64,000 bases of DNA from Pedobacter sp. Leaf250. GTDB taxonomy: Bacteria > Bacteroidota > Bacteroidia > Sphingobacteriales > Sphingobacteriaceae. The stretch spans positions 1 through 64,000 of the forward strand of contig NZ_CAKLBU010000003.1 of the NCBI RefSeq assembly GCF_920984735.1, read 5' to 3'. Every line of letters begins with the position of its first letter. Position 1 is the first letter of the stretch. The notes beneath the pieces were generated by a model. The model searched no databases. It worked only from the letters and a program-made list of their open reading frames with translations, and had not been told where the DNA came from. The position numbers and the translations under genes are program-made. This document shows positions 57,052 to 64,000 of this stretch, piece by piece.

Positions 57052-58023
57052 ATGAAAAACATTTTAATTTCTTCTACAATTTTATTGTTCGCATTATTGG
57101 CTTGTAACAGTAAAGATGAACCAGTAGAAAATGCGAAACCAGCGCCGCCATTAATAGTAGCTGTCGATCCACCGGATGCACCGCCAAAAACATGGAAAGA
57201 ACATTGGTTTGAGCATATTCAATTACTCAATCGCGTTTATTATGACACCAGTGTAGTTGTTTATTACGATGGCGATGTTAAACAGACTATCAATTGGCCA
57301 AAAACCTATATGGCCGAAGCCTGGAACTACACTAAAAAAAACTATGGTAAATTTGGCGATGATAGTCGCCTGTTTGTAATTTACCATGCAGGTAAATATA
57401 GCGGAGGTCATCCAGGAACTTATCTAGATGGAGGGCATGATTACAGAAACGTTACCGATTGTGGATCAGGAAGTTTAGATGCTTGGAGCACTGGTGTTGA
57501 TAATGATATTGATCTATCTACCCATGAAATCGGCCATATTGTAGAAGGTGCCTCAAAAGGAGTGAAAGAATCTCCGGCATTTGATATTTGGCATGATAGC
57601 AAGTGGATGGAAATTTACCAGTATGATGTTTATCTGGGCTTAAACAGAACTGCTGATGCGCAACGTTGGCTTACTAAAATGATGAGTACAACTGATAATT
57701 ATCCAAAAGCCGGAACCCAATGGTTTAAGAATTGGTTTTTGCCAATTAATGAAAACTATGGTAAAACAAAAGTTTTAAATGGATTTTTCACCATGTTATC
57801 ACAACATTTTCCGAAACAACAAATTACTGTACAAGGCAAAACCTATCAGCAATATACCCGAAAGATGAATTTTGGAGAATTTATCCATTTTTGGAGTGGT
57901 GCAGCCAAAGCAAACTTAGCACCTTTGGCATTAAATGCTTTTGGATCAAAAGATGAGAAAGGTGCAGATTGGGCACCTATGTTAGCCAAAGCCAAAATAG
58001 ATTTTCCGGGAATTACTTATTAA
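57052..58023 (+). CDS. Lipoprotein zinc metalloprotease with HEIGH motif, family not identified
   Basis: Surface or periplasmic lipoprotein of 323 residues. The lipobox LLAC gives lipidated C18, followed by a proline-rich linker (NAKPAPPLIVAVDPPDAPPK). The zinc-binding HEIGH (H158, E159, H162) sits in DLSTHEIGHIVEGASKGVKE, and W/D/Y-rich segments follow (FDIWHDSKWMEIYQYDVYLG). Two cysteines are visible apart from the lipidated one, if any pairing (only VTDCGS is clear). No standard peptidase family was recognised, though the overall size and HExxH position resemble the BSP-type proteases encoded next. It follows susCD of module B and probably cuts the protein part of a mannoprotein at the cell surface. 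The substrate is inference. Confidence 0.75.
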   Translation: MKNILISSTILLFALLACNSKDEPVENAKPAPPLIVAVDPPDAPPKTWKEHWFEHIQLLNRVYYDTSVVVYYDGDVKQTINWPKTYMAEAWNYTKKNYGKFGDDSRLFVIYHAGKYSGGHPGTYLDGGHDYRNVTDCGSGSLDAWSTGVDNDIDLSTHEIGHIVEGASKGVKESPAFDIWHDSKWMEIYQYDVYLGLNRTADAQRWLTKMMSTTDNYPKAGTQWFKNWFLPINENYGKTKVLNGFFTMLSQHFPKQQITVQGKTYQQYTRKMNFGEFIHFWSGAAKANLAPLALNAFGSKDEKGADWAPMLAKAKIDFPGITY

Positions 58024-58091
58024 CTTTTTATTAATTTTTTAAAATGATCTTGCAACCACAAGATCATTCCTTTTTTTTAACTCACCACTAT

Positions 58092-59075
58092 ATGTTTAAA
58101 AACCTTTTCGCCATATTTTTCTTTGCAACAATTACCTCCAGTTCTATTGCACAAAAGAAACGCGACTTCACCATTGCCATTGTCGATCCTTCAAATTTGC
58201 TAGACGCAGAAACAAAAAGCCATTTAACATTTGCATTTAATATGCAATATCCAGGCTTTGCATCGGCCGATGGGTACAGAACAAAACGTGATGTAACACT
58301 TGAGGTAGCCAATAACGAAACCGAAACCATCAAAGCAAAAGCAGGAGAAATTAAGGTTAATAGCGATTGGATTCAAGGAAAATCCTTGAAGAAGATTAAT
58401 AATGAATTGAAAGATGCACTTACAAAAAACTGGTCTTTTTACAGCACAGAAAAGCACAAAGGTTATAAACTCACCTTCATTAGTAAAGATCCAAATTTAG
58501 ATGCAACGGTAAGACAGAATTTATTAGATACTTACTTCGAAATTTATCCAACATTGGTTAAAACTTTCAATAATAAATCAACCAAAGATGTGCTTTTCGT
58601 GGTCGACACAGCGTATAAAGCCGTTGCTGAAGCCAGTGGCAATAGAATTTTGTTCAGTGCGGGCTATATGAAGGCGCATCCTACAGATATTGATGTGGTT
58701 ACGCATGAAACCATGCATATTGTTCAAGGATATGGTTATTCTGCTGGTCCGGTATGGTTAACGGAAGGCATTGCAGATTATGTTCGTTATAAATATGGAG
58801 TAGATAATGTAGGTTCTAAGTGGAGTTTGCCAGCATTTAATAACAAGCAAAGCTACACCAACAGCTACCGAATTACAGCCAGATTTTTTGCATGGCTGGA
58901 GCAAAATGTAAAATCAGGTTTAATTGCTACGTTGGATCAGCAATTGAGAGCGCATCAATTTACAGGCGAATCGTGGGCGAATTTAACAGGAAAAACCATC
59001 GATCAACTTTGGGAAGATTACAGTAAGAATCCTAATCAGGTTCAGTTAAAGTATAGTGATAAGAAATCAAAATAA
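58092..59075 (+). CDS. BSP-family (basic secretory protein) metallopeptidase with N-terminal extension
   Basis: Secreted protein of 327 residues resembling the plant and bacterial basic secretory protein family (PF04450-type). The ATG at 58092 gives a good signal peptide ending SIAQ; an upstream ATG at 58044 would add sixteen hydrophilic residues in front of it. A roughly 110-residue N-terminal domain (FTIAIVDPSNLLDAETKSHL) is missing from the two shorter paralogues. The catalytic part has HETMHIVQ (H205, E206, H209) and then GPVWLTEGIADYVRYKYG. The C-terminal helices (NSYRITARFFAWLEQNV, LWEDYSKNP) are shared with the next two genes. First of three tandem copies. Confidence 0.85.
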   Translation: MFKNLFAIFFFATITSSSIAQKKRDFTIAIVDPSNLLDAETKSHLTFAFNMQYPGFASADGYRTKRDVTLEVANNETETIKAKAGEIKVNSDWIQGKSLKKINNELKDALTKNWSFYSTEKHKGYKLTFISKDPNLDATVRQNLLDTYFEIYPTLVKTFNNKSTKDVLFVVDTAYKAVAEASGNRILFSAGYMKAHPTDIDVVTHETMHIVQGYGYSAGPVWLTEGIADYVRYKYGVDNVGSKWSLPAFNNKQSYTNSYRITARFFAWLEQNVKSGLIATLDQQLRAHQFTGESWANLTGKTIDQLWEDYSKNPNQVQLKYSDKKSK

Positions 59076-59081
59076 TTAAAA

Positions 59082-59753
59082 ATGAAAAAATCTTTATTAA
59101 TACTCTCTTTTTTCAGTTTGCTGTTGAGCTTTAAAGCATCAGCACAAGGTGATCAACTTATTAAACGAGGCGAGTACACTTTAAAATTTCTTGATAATTC
59201 TAGTTTAATTAGCGAAGAATTGGCTCAAAATCTAGCCAATACATTCTTCGAGGTTTATCCAAAAATGGTAAAAGATCTTAATCCTAAAGCAACAAAAACA
59301 GTTACGCTTATGCTTGATACAAATTATAAGAAAGTTGCTGTATCGGGTAAAGGAAATATATTGATTGGAGCATTATGGATGTCGCAACATCAGCATGATA
59401 CCGATTTGGTAACACATGAGCTGATGCATGTTGTTCAAGATTTTAAAGCGCTAGGTCCAGAATGGTTAATTGAAGGTTTAGCAGATTGCGGTAGGTTTCA
59501 ATATGGGCTTAACAATACCGCTGCAGATTGGAATTTGCCGCCATTGGAATCTTTTCATCACTATAAATTTGGATATCGCATAGCCGCCCGCTTCCTGCTT
59601 TGGATTGATAAATATCAAAAGCCAGGTACTATTGCGCAAATAAACGCTAGGCTTAAAGATGATAGCTATAAATCAACCTCATGGAAAGAAATCACCGGTA
59701 AAAATCTTGATGAACTTTGGGCGATTTATAGTGTTAATAAAGATATAGATTAA
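59082..59753 (+). CDS. BSP-family metallopeptidase, second tandem copy
   Basis: Secreted protein of 223 residues with signal peptide ending ASAQ near residue 22. The zinc motif HELMHVVQ (H112, E113, H116) is followed by GPEWLIEGLADCGRFQYG, where the usual tyrosine of ADYxR is replaced by cysteine (ADCGR). It shares LVTHEL, YRIAARFLLWIDKY and LDELWAIY with its neighbours. It starts six bases after the longer copy and ends at an intrinsic terminator. Family membership is well supported; the peptide substrate is unknown, but the mannan neighbourhood suggests mannoprotein. Confidence 0.85.
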   Translation: MKKSLLILSFFSLLLSFKASAQGDQLIKRGEYTLKFLDNSSLISEELAQNLANTFFEVYPKMVKDLNPKATKTVTLMLDTNYKKVAVSGKGNILIGALWMSQHQHDTDLVTHELMHVVQDFKALGPEWLIEGLADCGRFQYGLNNTAADWNLPPLESFHHYKFGYRIAARFLLWIDKYQKPGTIAQINARLKDDSYKSTSWKEITGKNLDELWAIYSVNKDID

Positions 59754-59784
59754 GACATAAATAATATACCATCTTATTTTTCAG

Positions 59785-59810
59785 GAGAAGTCACATGTGG
59801 CTTCTTTTGT
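59785..59810 (+). terminator. Intrinsic terminator after the second BSP gene
   Basis: AGAAGTCAC pairs with GTGGCTTCT (one T-G pair) around a 2-base loop in the DNA, so a larger loop in RNA, followed by TTTTG and TTTT. It ends the module B transcript before a new operator and gene. Confidence 0.72.
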
Positions 59811-59880
59811 AGTTTTAACCATATTTTCAATTGAGAATATTTTACCAAACAAAAATGTTATAAAAATATTTTAGGGTTTA

Positions 59881-59894
59881 CTAAAACGTTTTAC
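59881..59894. promoter_or_regulatory. Candidate LacI-family operator before the third BSP gene
   Basis: CTAAAACGTTTTAC matches 13 of 14 bases of the palindrome and lies 57 bases before the ATG. With the terminator just upstream, this marks a separate transcription unit for the third BSP gene and the last GH92. Confidence 0.68.
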
Positions 59895-59950
59895 ATATTA
59901 TATTTATTTTGCAGAATATATGCTAACTAAATAGGGAAATTTAAATACCA

Positions 59951-60622
59951 ATGAAAAGAAAACCATTACTGGTGCTGTTATTTATTTTAATAGGTGCCTC
60001 CGTATTTCAACTACAAGCACAAGAAATCATCAAGCGAAAAGGCTATACACTAACTTTCGAGAGTAACTTTGCTCAACTCGATCCAAAGTTGAAAAAACGA
60101 CTGATTGAAACTTTTTTTGAGGTTTACCCTAAATTAGCAAAAGAGTATAATCCAGAAACATTAAAATCTGTAAAGTTTTTTGTTGATACCGCTTACAAAG
60201 GAGTGGCCGCAACCGCAAATGGTGTCGTAACCTACAGCTCTTTATGGATGATTAAACACCCTGAAGATATCGATGTAGTGACGCATGAAGTAATGCACAT
60301 TGTTCAAAATTATGGCAATAGTGTTGGGCCAGGTTGGTTAACAGAAGGCATAGCCGATTATGCCCGTTATAAATTTGGAATAGATAATGCTGGTGCAAAA
60401 TGGTCATTACCCGCTTTGAAACCAGAACATACTTACAAAAATAGTTATAGAATTACTGCTCGTTTTTTTGCCTGGATAGAAAAGAACATAAAAGCCGGAA
60501 CCATAAAAGCTGTTGATGCATCATTGAGAGATCACAGTTACAAACCCGAAATTTGGACTGCCTTAACTGGTAAAGATTTGGATGCACTTTGGGCAGATTA
60601 TTTTAAAAATCCACAAATTTAA
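59951..60622 (+). CDS. BSP-family metallopeptidase, third tandem copy
   Basis: Secreted protein of 223 residues. The signal peptide ends near residue 23 (FQLQAQ). Zinc motif HEVMHIVQ (H112, E113, H116) is followed by GPGWLTEGIADYARYKFG, and YRITARFFAWIEKNI and LDALWADYFKNPQ complete the family pattern. It is closer to the first copy (WLTEGIADY, RYKYG/RYKFG, SLPA) than to the second. It has its own LacI-type site and is followed 33 bases later by GH92, so it is probably co-expressed with that mannosidase. Confidence 0.86.
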   Translation: MKRKPLLVLLFILIGASVFQLQAQEIIKRKGYTLTFESNFAQLDPKLKKRLIETFFEVYPKLAKEYNPETLKSVKFFVDTAYKGVAATANGVVTYSSLWMIKHPEDIDVVTHEVMHIVQNYGNSVGPGWLTEGIADYARYKFGIDNAGAKWSLPALKPEHTYKNSYRITARFFAWIEKNIKAGTIKAVDASLRDHSYKPEIWTALTGKDLDALWADYFKNPQI

Positions 60623-60655
60623 ACCGAACAACCGAAACACATAATAAGAATAACG

Positions 60656-62944
60656 ATGAAAAAATTATTTATCGCACTGCTAAGCTTTGCTGCATCTGCA
60701 AGTTTTGCGCAAACAGTAGGCAAAATTAGCGATCCTGTAGATTGGATAAACCCTTTAATGGGTACGCAATCAAAACCTAGTTTATCAAACGGAAATACCT
60801 ATCCGGCCATTGGTTTGCCTTGGGGAATGAACATGTGGACGCCTCAAACAGGTAAAATGGGCGATGGATGGGCGTATACTTACGATGCTGATAAAATCCG
60901 TGGATTTAAGCAAACGCATCAACCTTCCCCATGGATGAATGATTATGCGGCTTTTACCATCATGCCCGTTACAGGTAAATTGAGGTTTAATGAGGATGAC
61001 CGTGCAAGCTGGTTCAGCCACAAGGCAGAAGTTTCTAAACCATATTATTACAGTGTTTATTTAGCTGATGCTGATGTAACTACCGAAATTACACCGACAG
61101 AAAGAGCAGCTCAATTTAGATTTACATTCCCTAAAACAGATAGTTCTTATGTAGTAGTTGATGCCCTTAATAAAGGATCATATATTAAAATTATTCCTGC
61201 TGAACGTAAAATTATAGGTTATACTACTAAATATGCCCGTGGCCCGTTACCAAAAAACTTTAAAAATTACTTCGTAGTATATTTTAACAAGGATTTTAAA
61301 TTGGCAAAAACCTGGAGTGGAAAAAATCTTAAAGATAATGAGCTGGAGTTAGAAAGCGATCACAGCGGTGCTATCATTGGCTTCAGTACCAAAAAAGGCG
61401 AACAGGTTACTGCAAAAGTGGCGTCATCATTCATTAGTTTCGAACAGGCAGATTTAAACTTAAAGAGAGAATTGGCTAATGATGGTTTCGATGCTACAAA
61501 AGCTAAAGGACGAGCAATATGGAATAAAACACTAAGCAAAATTGCGGTTGAAGGGGGTTCGATTGACCAAATGCGTACATTTTATTCTTGCCTGTACCGT
61601 ACCTTATTTTTCCCTAATAAATTATATGAAGTAGATGCAAGCAACAAAGTAGTGCACTGGAGTCCTTACAATGGTAAAACATTACCAGGATACATGTTCG
61701 CAGGAACAGGTTTCTGGGATACTTTCAGAGCTTTATACCCATTTTTAAATCTGGTTTATCCTTCTATTAATAAGGAAATGCAGGAAGGTTTAATAAACGA
61801 TTACAAAGAAGGTGGTTGGTTGCCAGAATGGAGCAGCCCAGGCTACGCCAACATTATGGTGGGTAATAATTCTGCTTCGGTAGTTTCTGATGCTTATATA
61901 AAAGGTTTACGTGGTTACGATATCCAAACTTTATGGGAAGCGCTTAAGCATGGCGCTAACAATGAAGGTCCGATGGAAGCTGTTGGTCGTGATGGTGTGA
62001 AATACTACAATGAATTAGGTTATGTGCCTTTTGATGTAAAGAAAAACGAAAATGCGGCTAAAACTTTAGAGTATTCTTATGATGATTTCACAATTTATCA
62101 ATTGGGAAGAGCTTTAAACAAACCTGCTTCTGAAATTGATATTTACAAGAAGAGAGCGATGAACTATAAAAATCTTTTCGATCCATCTTCTGGATTAATG
62201 AGAGGAAAAAATCAGGATGGTACTTTCCAAAGCCCATTTAGTCCGTTCAAATGGGGTGGTGCATTTACTGAAGGTAACAGCTGGCATTACACTTGGTCGG
62301 TTTTTCAAGATGTAGATGGATTAACTAAATTAATGGGTGGCCATGAAAAATTTGTGACTAAGCTGGATTCAGTTTTCTCAATGCCGCCAGTGTTTGATGA
62401 AAGTGCTTATGGTGGTGTAATCCACGAAATTCGTGAAATGCAAATTGCAAATATGGGTCAGTATGCTCATGGAAATCAGCCGATTCAGCACATGATTTAT
62501 CTTTATAATTACGGTGGTGCACCTTATAAAACGCAATATTGGGTTCGTGAAACCATGAACAGAATGTACAAAGCTACACCTGATGGTTACTGTGGCGATG
62601 AAGATAATGGTCAAACATCTGCATGGTATGTATTCTCGGCAATGGGATTTTACCCTGTAACCCCTGCGGTTGATCAATATGTATTGGGTGCTCCTTTATT
62701 TAAAAAGGTAACTTTAACATTAGAAAATGGTAAGAAGGTGGTGATTAACGCAGCGGCAAATAGCGATAGCAACCGTTATGTTCAATCATTGCAAATGGAT
62801 GGTAAGCCTTACACTAAAAACTGGATTAGTCATAGTGGTTTGCAAAAAGGTGCGGTGTTAAATTTTAACATGGCTGCAACGCCAAATAAGATCAGAGGTT
62901 CAAAACCTGCAGATTTTCCTTATTCATTGTCAACTGAAAAATAA
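60656..62944 (+). CDS. GH92 family exo-alpha-mannosidase (module B)
   Basis: Secreted calcium-dependent exo-mannosidase of 762 residues, paralogous to the one at 47365. The signal peptide ends near residue 19 (SASFAQ). Motifs: LPWGMNMWTPQTGKMGDGW, FAGTGFWDTFRALYP, general acid E539 in GAFTEGNSWHYTWSVF, QYAHGNQPIQHMIYLYNYGG, and the acidic cluster YCGDEDNGQTSAWYV. As in the module A copy, the specificity loop is GNQP instead of the more usual GNEP. It is the last gene of the block, ended by a terminator. The pair of related enzymes probably trims different linkages or side chains of the same mannan. Confidence 0.93.
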   Translation: MKKLFIALLSFAASASFAQTVGKISDPVDWINPLMGTQSKPSLSNGNTYPAIGLPWGMNMWTPQTGKMGDGWAYTYDADKIRGFKQTHQPSPWMNDYAAFTIMPVTGKLRFNEDDRASWFSHKAEVSKPYYYSVYLADADVTTEITPTERAAQFRFTFPKTDSSYVVVDALNKGSYIKIIPAERKIIGYTTKYARGPLPKNFKNYFVVYFNKDFKLAKTWSGKNLKDNELELESDHSGAIIGFSTKKGEQVTAKVASSFISFEQADLNLKRELANDGFDATKAKGRAIWNKTLSKIAVEGGSIDQMRTFYSCLYRTLFFPNKLYEVDASNKVVHWSPYNGKTLPGYMFAGTGFWDTFRALYPFLNLVYPSINKEMQEGLINDYKEGGWLPEWSSPGYANIMVGNNSASVVSDAYIKGLRGYDIQTLWEALKHGANNEGPMEAVGRDGVKYYNELGYVPFDVKKNENAAKTLEYSYDDFTIYQLGRALNKPASEIDIYKKRAMNYKNLFDPSSGLMRGKNQDGTFQSPFSPFKWGGAFTEGNSWHYTWSVFQDVDGLTKLMGGHEKFVTKLDSVFSMPPVFDESAYGGVIHEIREMQIANMGQYAHGNQPIQHMIYLYNYGGAPYKTQYWVRETMNRMYKATPDGYCGDEDNGQTSAWYVFSAMGFYPVTPAVDQYVLGAPLFKKVTLTLENGKKVVINAAANSDSNRYVQSLQMDGKPYTKNWISHSGLQKGAVLNFNMAATPNKIRGSKPADFPYSLSTEK

Positions 62945-62946
62945 AA

Positions 62947-62984
62947 AAAATCGGACTGAAGTTTGCTACCCACAGTCCGATTTT
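62947..62984 (+). terminator. Intrinsic terminator ending the mannan block
   Basis: AAAATCGGACTG pairs perfectly with CAGTCCGATTTT across a 14-base loop, three bases after the GH92 stop. The A and T runs would let it work in both directions. Confidence 0.88.
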
Positions 62985-63011
62985 ACCCCAAAAAATAAAA
63001 CATCAAAAGAA

Positions 63012-63043
63012 ATGGGGATTCCACAATATAGCAGAATCCCCAT
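63012..63043. repeat. Second hairpin in the GH92-rpiA interval
   Basis: ATGGGGATTC and GAATCCCCAT are perfect inverted repeats around a 12-base loop. On the minus strand the stem is followed by TTCTTTTG, so it could act as a weak terminator for minus-strand transcription. Confidence 0.6.
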
Positions 63044-63077
63044 CATCTAAATTAACGCTCTCAATTATATAAACGTT

Positions 63078-63250
63078 GTAAAATGAAATTATTGCACAGA
63101 TGCAATAATTTTTTTTGTTTAAAGGTTTCTTTATAGTCGTCCCTGTATGCCTGCAATCCATATTGTTTATCGGCAACCTTTTTCGGGTTTGGTCTTGCAA
63201 GACTAATGAAGTTCTCCCACTATTCCTCCCTGTAAAACTTCGTAAGTCAA
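63078..63250 (-). ncRNA. Candidate structured small RNA (possibly 6S-like)
   Basis: No coding frame explains this unusually GC-balanced part of the 381-base gap before rpiA. On the minus strand it reads through ACAGGGAGGAATAGTGGGAG, the palindrome GTCTTGCAAGAC and AAAGGTTGCCGATAAACA, which can close with AAACCTTT. It then reaches a perfect 11-bp hairpin (AAATTATTGCA/TGCAATAATTT) followed by CATTTT. This fits a small RNA of roughly 160-180 bases with its own terminator. The general look reminds me of the Bacteroidota 6S-type RNA, but I could not compare it with a model, so identity is a guess and the ends are approximate. Confidence 0.4.
63086..63117 (+). terminator. Hairpin with T-run in the GH92-rpiA interval (possibly bidirectional)
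   Basis: AAATTATTGCA, loop CAGA, TGCAATAATTT, then a continued run of T on the plus strand. No plus-strand gene lies between this and the earlier terminator at 62947. Its main job may therefore be to end the candidate minus-strand RNA or insulate rpiA. Confidence 0.6.
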
Positions 63251-63268
63251 AAGCAACTTAATCTGTAT

Positions 63269-63301
63269 AAATCTGCGGCGTTTATCATTTTAAATCTGCG
63301 G
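63269..63301. repeat. Short direct repeat before rpiA
   Basis: AAATCTGCGG occurs at 63269-63278 and again at 63292-63301, 23 bases apart, in the 76 bases before the rpiA ATG. It resembles dispersed AATCTGCGG-type intergenic repeats I associate with Bacteroidota. Function unknown. Confidence 0.4.
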
Positions 63302-63325
63302 GAAAATTTTTCTATTTTTAGCCAT

Positions 63326-64000
63326 ATGGAAGCAAACAATCAAGATGCCGAAAAACTGGCGGCTGCAAAAGCTGCGGTAAAATTTATAAAAGACGGTGAT
63401 ATTGTAGGTTTGGGTACTGGTTCTACAGCATCATTTGCAATAAAAGAATTAGGTGCAATGGTGCAAAACGGATTAAAAATCAAGGCAGCTGCAAGTTCTA
63501 TTCACACCGAAGAACTAGCCAAATCTTTTGGGATAGAAATCCTTCCCCTAGGAGAACTATCTGTTATTGACGTAAGTATTGATGGTGCAGATGAGTTCAC
63601 CGAATCGCTTGATTTGATAAAAGGCGGGGGCGGTGCACTGTTTAGAGAAAAGATTATGGCTTCCTTAAGTAAAAACTCTATTATTGTTACCGATACTACA
63701 AAAAAGGTACAAAAACTGGGTGCATTTACTGTTCCTATTGAAGTTATTCCCTTAGCTTATCAATACGTTTTTGATCAGGTTTCAAAACTGGGTGGAAAAG
63801 GTGTAAAGCGATTAAAGAACAATCAAATTTTTATAACCGACAATGGTAATTTTATTATTGATGCCGATTTTGGATTAATTGATGATCCTTTACTATTGGC
63901 AAATGAGTTAAATCAAATTGATGGTTTGCTTGCTCACGGACTTTTCATTAATCTTACATCAAAGGTGATCATGAGTACAGCAGATCAGATCATGGTGTTT
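63326..64000 (+). CDS. rpiA: Ribose-5-phosphate isomerase A (runs off the window)
   Basis: Cytoplasmic enzyme interconverting ribose 5-phosphate and ribulose 5-phosphate in the pentose phosphate pathway. I read it from the ATG at 63326, open for 225 codons to the end of the window. Motifs are VGLGTGSTASFAIKEL (phosphate-binding), the catalytic region SIDGADEFTESLDLIKGGGG with its conserved Asp and Lys, and LGAFTVPIEVIP. The family is about 220-230 residues, so only a few C-terminal residues are missing. It is a housekeeping gene marking the end of the accessory mannan block. Confidence 0.95.
   Translation, partial: MEANNQDAEKLAAAKAAVKFIKDGDIVGLGTGSTASFAIKELGAMVQNGLKIKAAASSIHTEELAKSFGIEILPLGELSVIDVSIDGADEFTESLDLIKGGGGALFREKIMASLSKNSIIVTDTTKKVQKLGAFTVPIEVIPLAYQYVFDQVSKLGGKGVKRLKNNQIFITDNGNFIIDADFGLIDDPLLLANELNQIDGLLAHGLFINLTSKVIMSTADQIMVF

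Noticed and set aside
58044..58091. Upstream ATG for the first BSP protease
   Set aside because: It would put sixteen hydrophilic residues before the signal peptide, which would hinder export; ATG at 58092 gives a normal signal peptide.
63003..63200. 65-residue minus-strand frame in the GH92-rpiA gap
   Set aside because: It runs through two hairpins and has no family resemblance; the structured-RNA reading explains the region better.
1..64000. tRNA or rRNA genes, CRISPR array, insertion sequence, prophage
   Set aside because: I saw no cloverleaf-like GTTCRANNC segments, regularly spaced repeats, transposase motifs or phage genes in the gaps or frames. This is a reading by eye and cannot exclude a missed small RNA.

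Overview
The window comes from a Bacteroidota genome, most likely Pedobacter or a close relative in the Sphingobacteriaceae. The signs are low GC by eye, the rpmB-rpmG-DUF4295-ftsY-rimO block typical of the phylum, five SusC/SusD pairs, a hybrid two-component sensor, starts without Shine-Dalgarno sequences, and many secreted or lipoprotein glycan-active enzymes. Genus placement is inference.

Layout. (1) 0.2-4.0 kb, minus strand: L28, L33, a DUF4295 protein, FtsY, RimO and a secreted hypothetical, with a perfect 27-bp inverted repeat between ftsY and rimO. (2) 4.2-6.1 kb: acetyl-CoA synthetase. (3) 6.1-10.5 kb, minus strand: a SusC/SusD pair with no enzyme beside it, followed by a CsbD-like gene. 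(4) 11-24.1 kb: a polysaccharide utilisation locus (PUL) with its own hybrid sensor, SusC/SusD, a GH130 enzyme, an MFS sugar transporter and a secreted protein that resembles an alpha/alpha-barrel glycosidase but that I cannot place. (5) 24.4-29.9 kb: M16 peptidase (minus strand), surE, a small membrane protein and lpxB. (6) 30-63 kb: a large accessory block for alpha-mannan or mannoprotein. (7) From 63.3 kb: the start of rpiA, which runs off the window.

The 30-63 kb block is the most interesting part. It holds a third SusC/SusD pair, a LacI-family regulator, a DUF4965/DUF1793 enzyme, and then two related modules. Module A is SusC-SusD-GH76-putative new glycosidase-GH92-ROK kinase. Module B is discoidin-like lipoprotein-SusC-SusD-HEIGH metalloprotease lipoprotein-three BSP-family metalloproteases-GH92. 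The SusC, SusD and GH92 proteins of the two modules are paralogues. Eight intergenic sites resembling the perfect palindrome CTAAAACGTTTTAG lie before the third SusC, lacI itself, the DUF4965 gene, the ROK gene, module B and the last protease/GH92 pair, so one LacI regulator may control about 33 kb.

Proposed working model (inference): surface endo-alpha-1,6-mannanase (GH76) and the metalloproteases open up a fungal-type mannoprotein, SusC/SusD pairs import glycan or glycopeptide, periplasmic GH92 exo-mannosidases and the unclassified enzymes release mannose, and the ROK kinase phosphorylates it. The second PUL (HTCS, GH130, MFS) looks like a separate system for a mannoside or related oligosaccharide.
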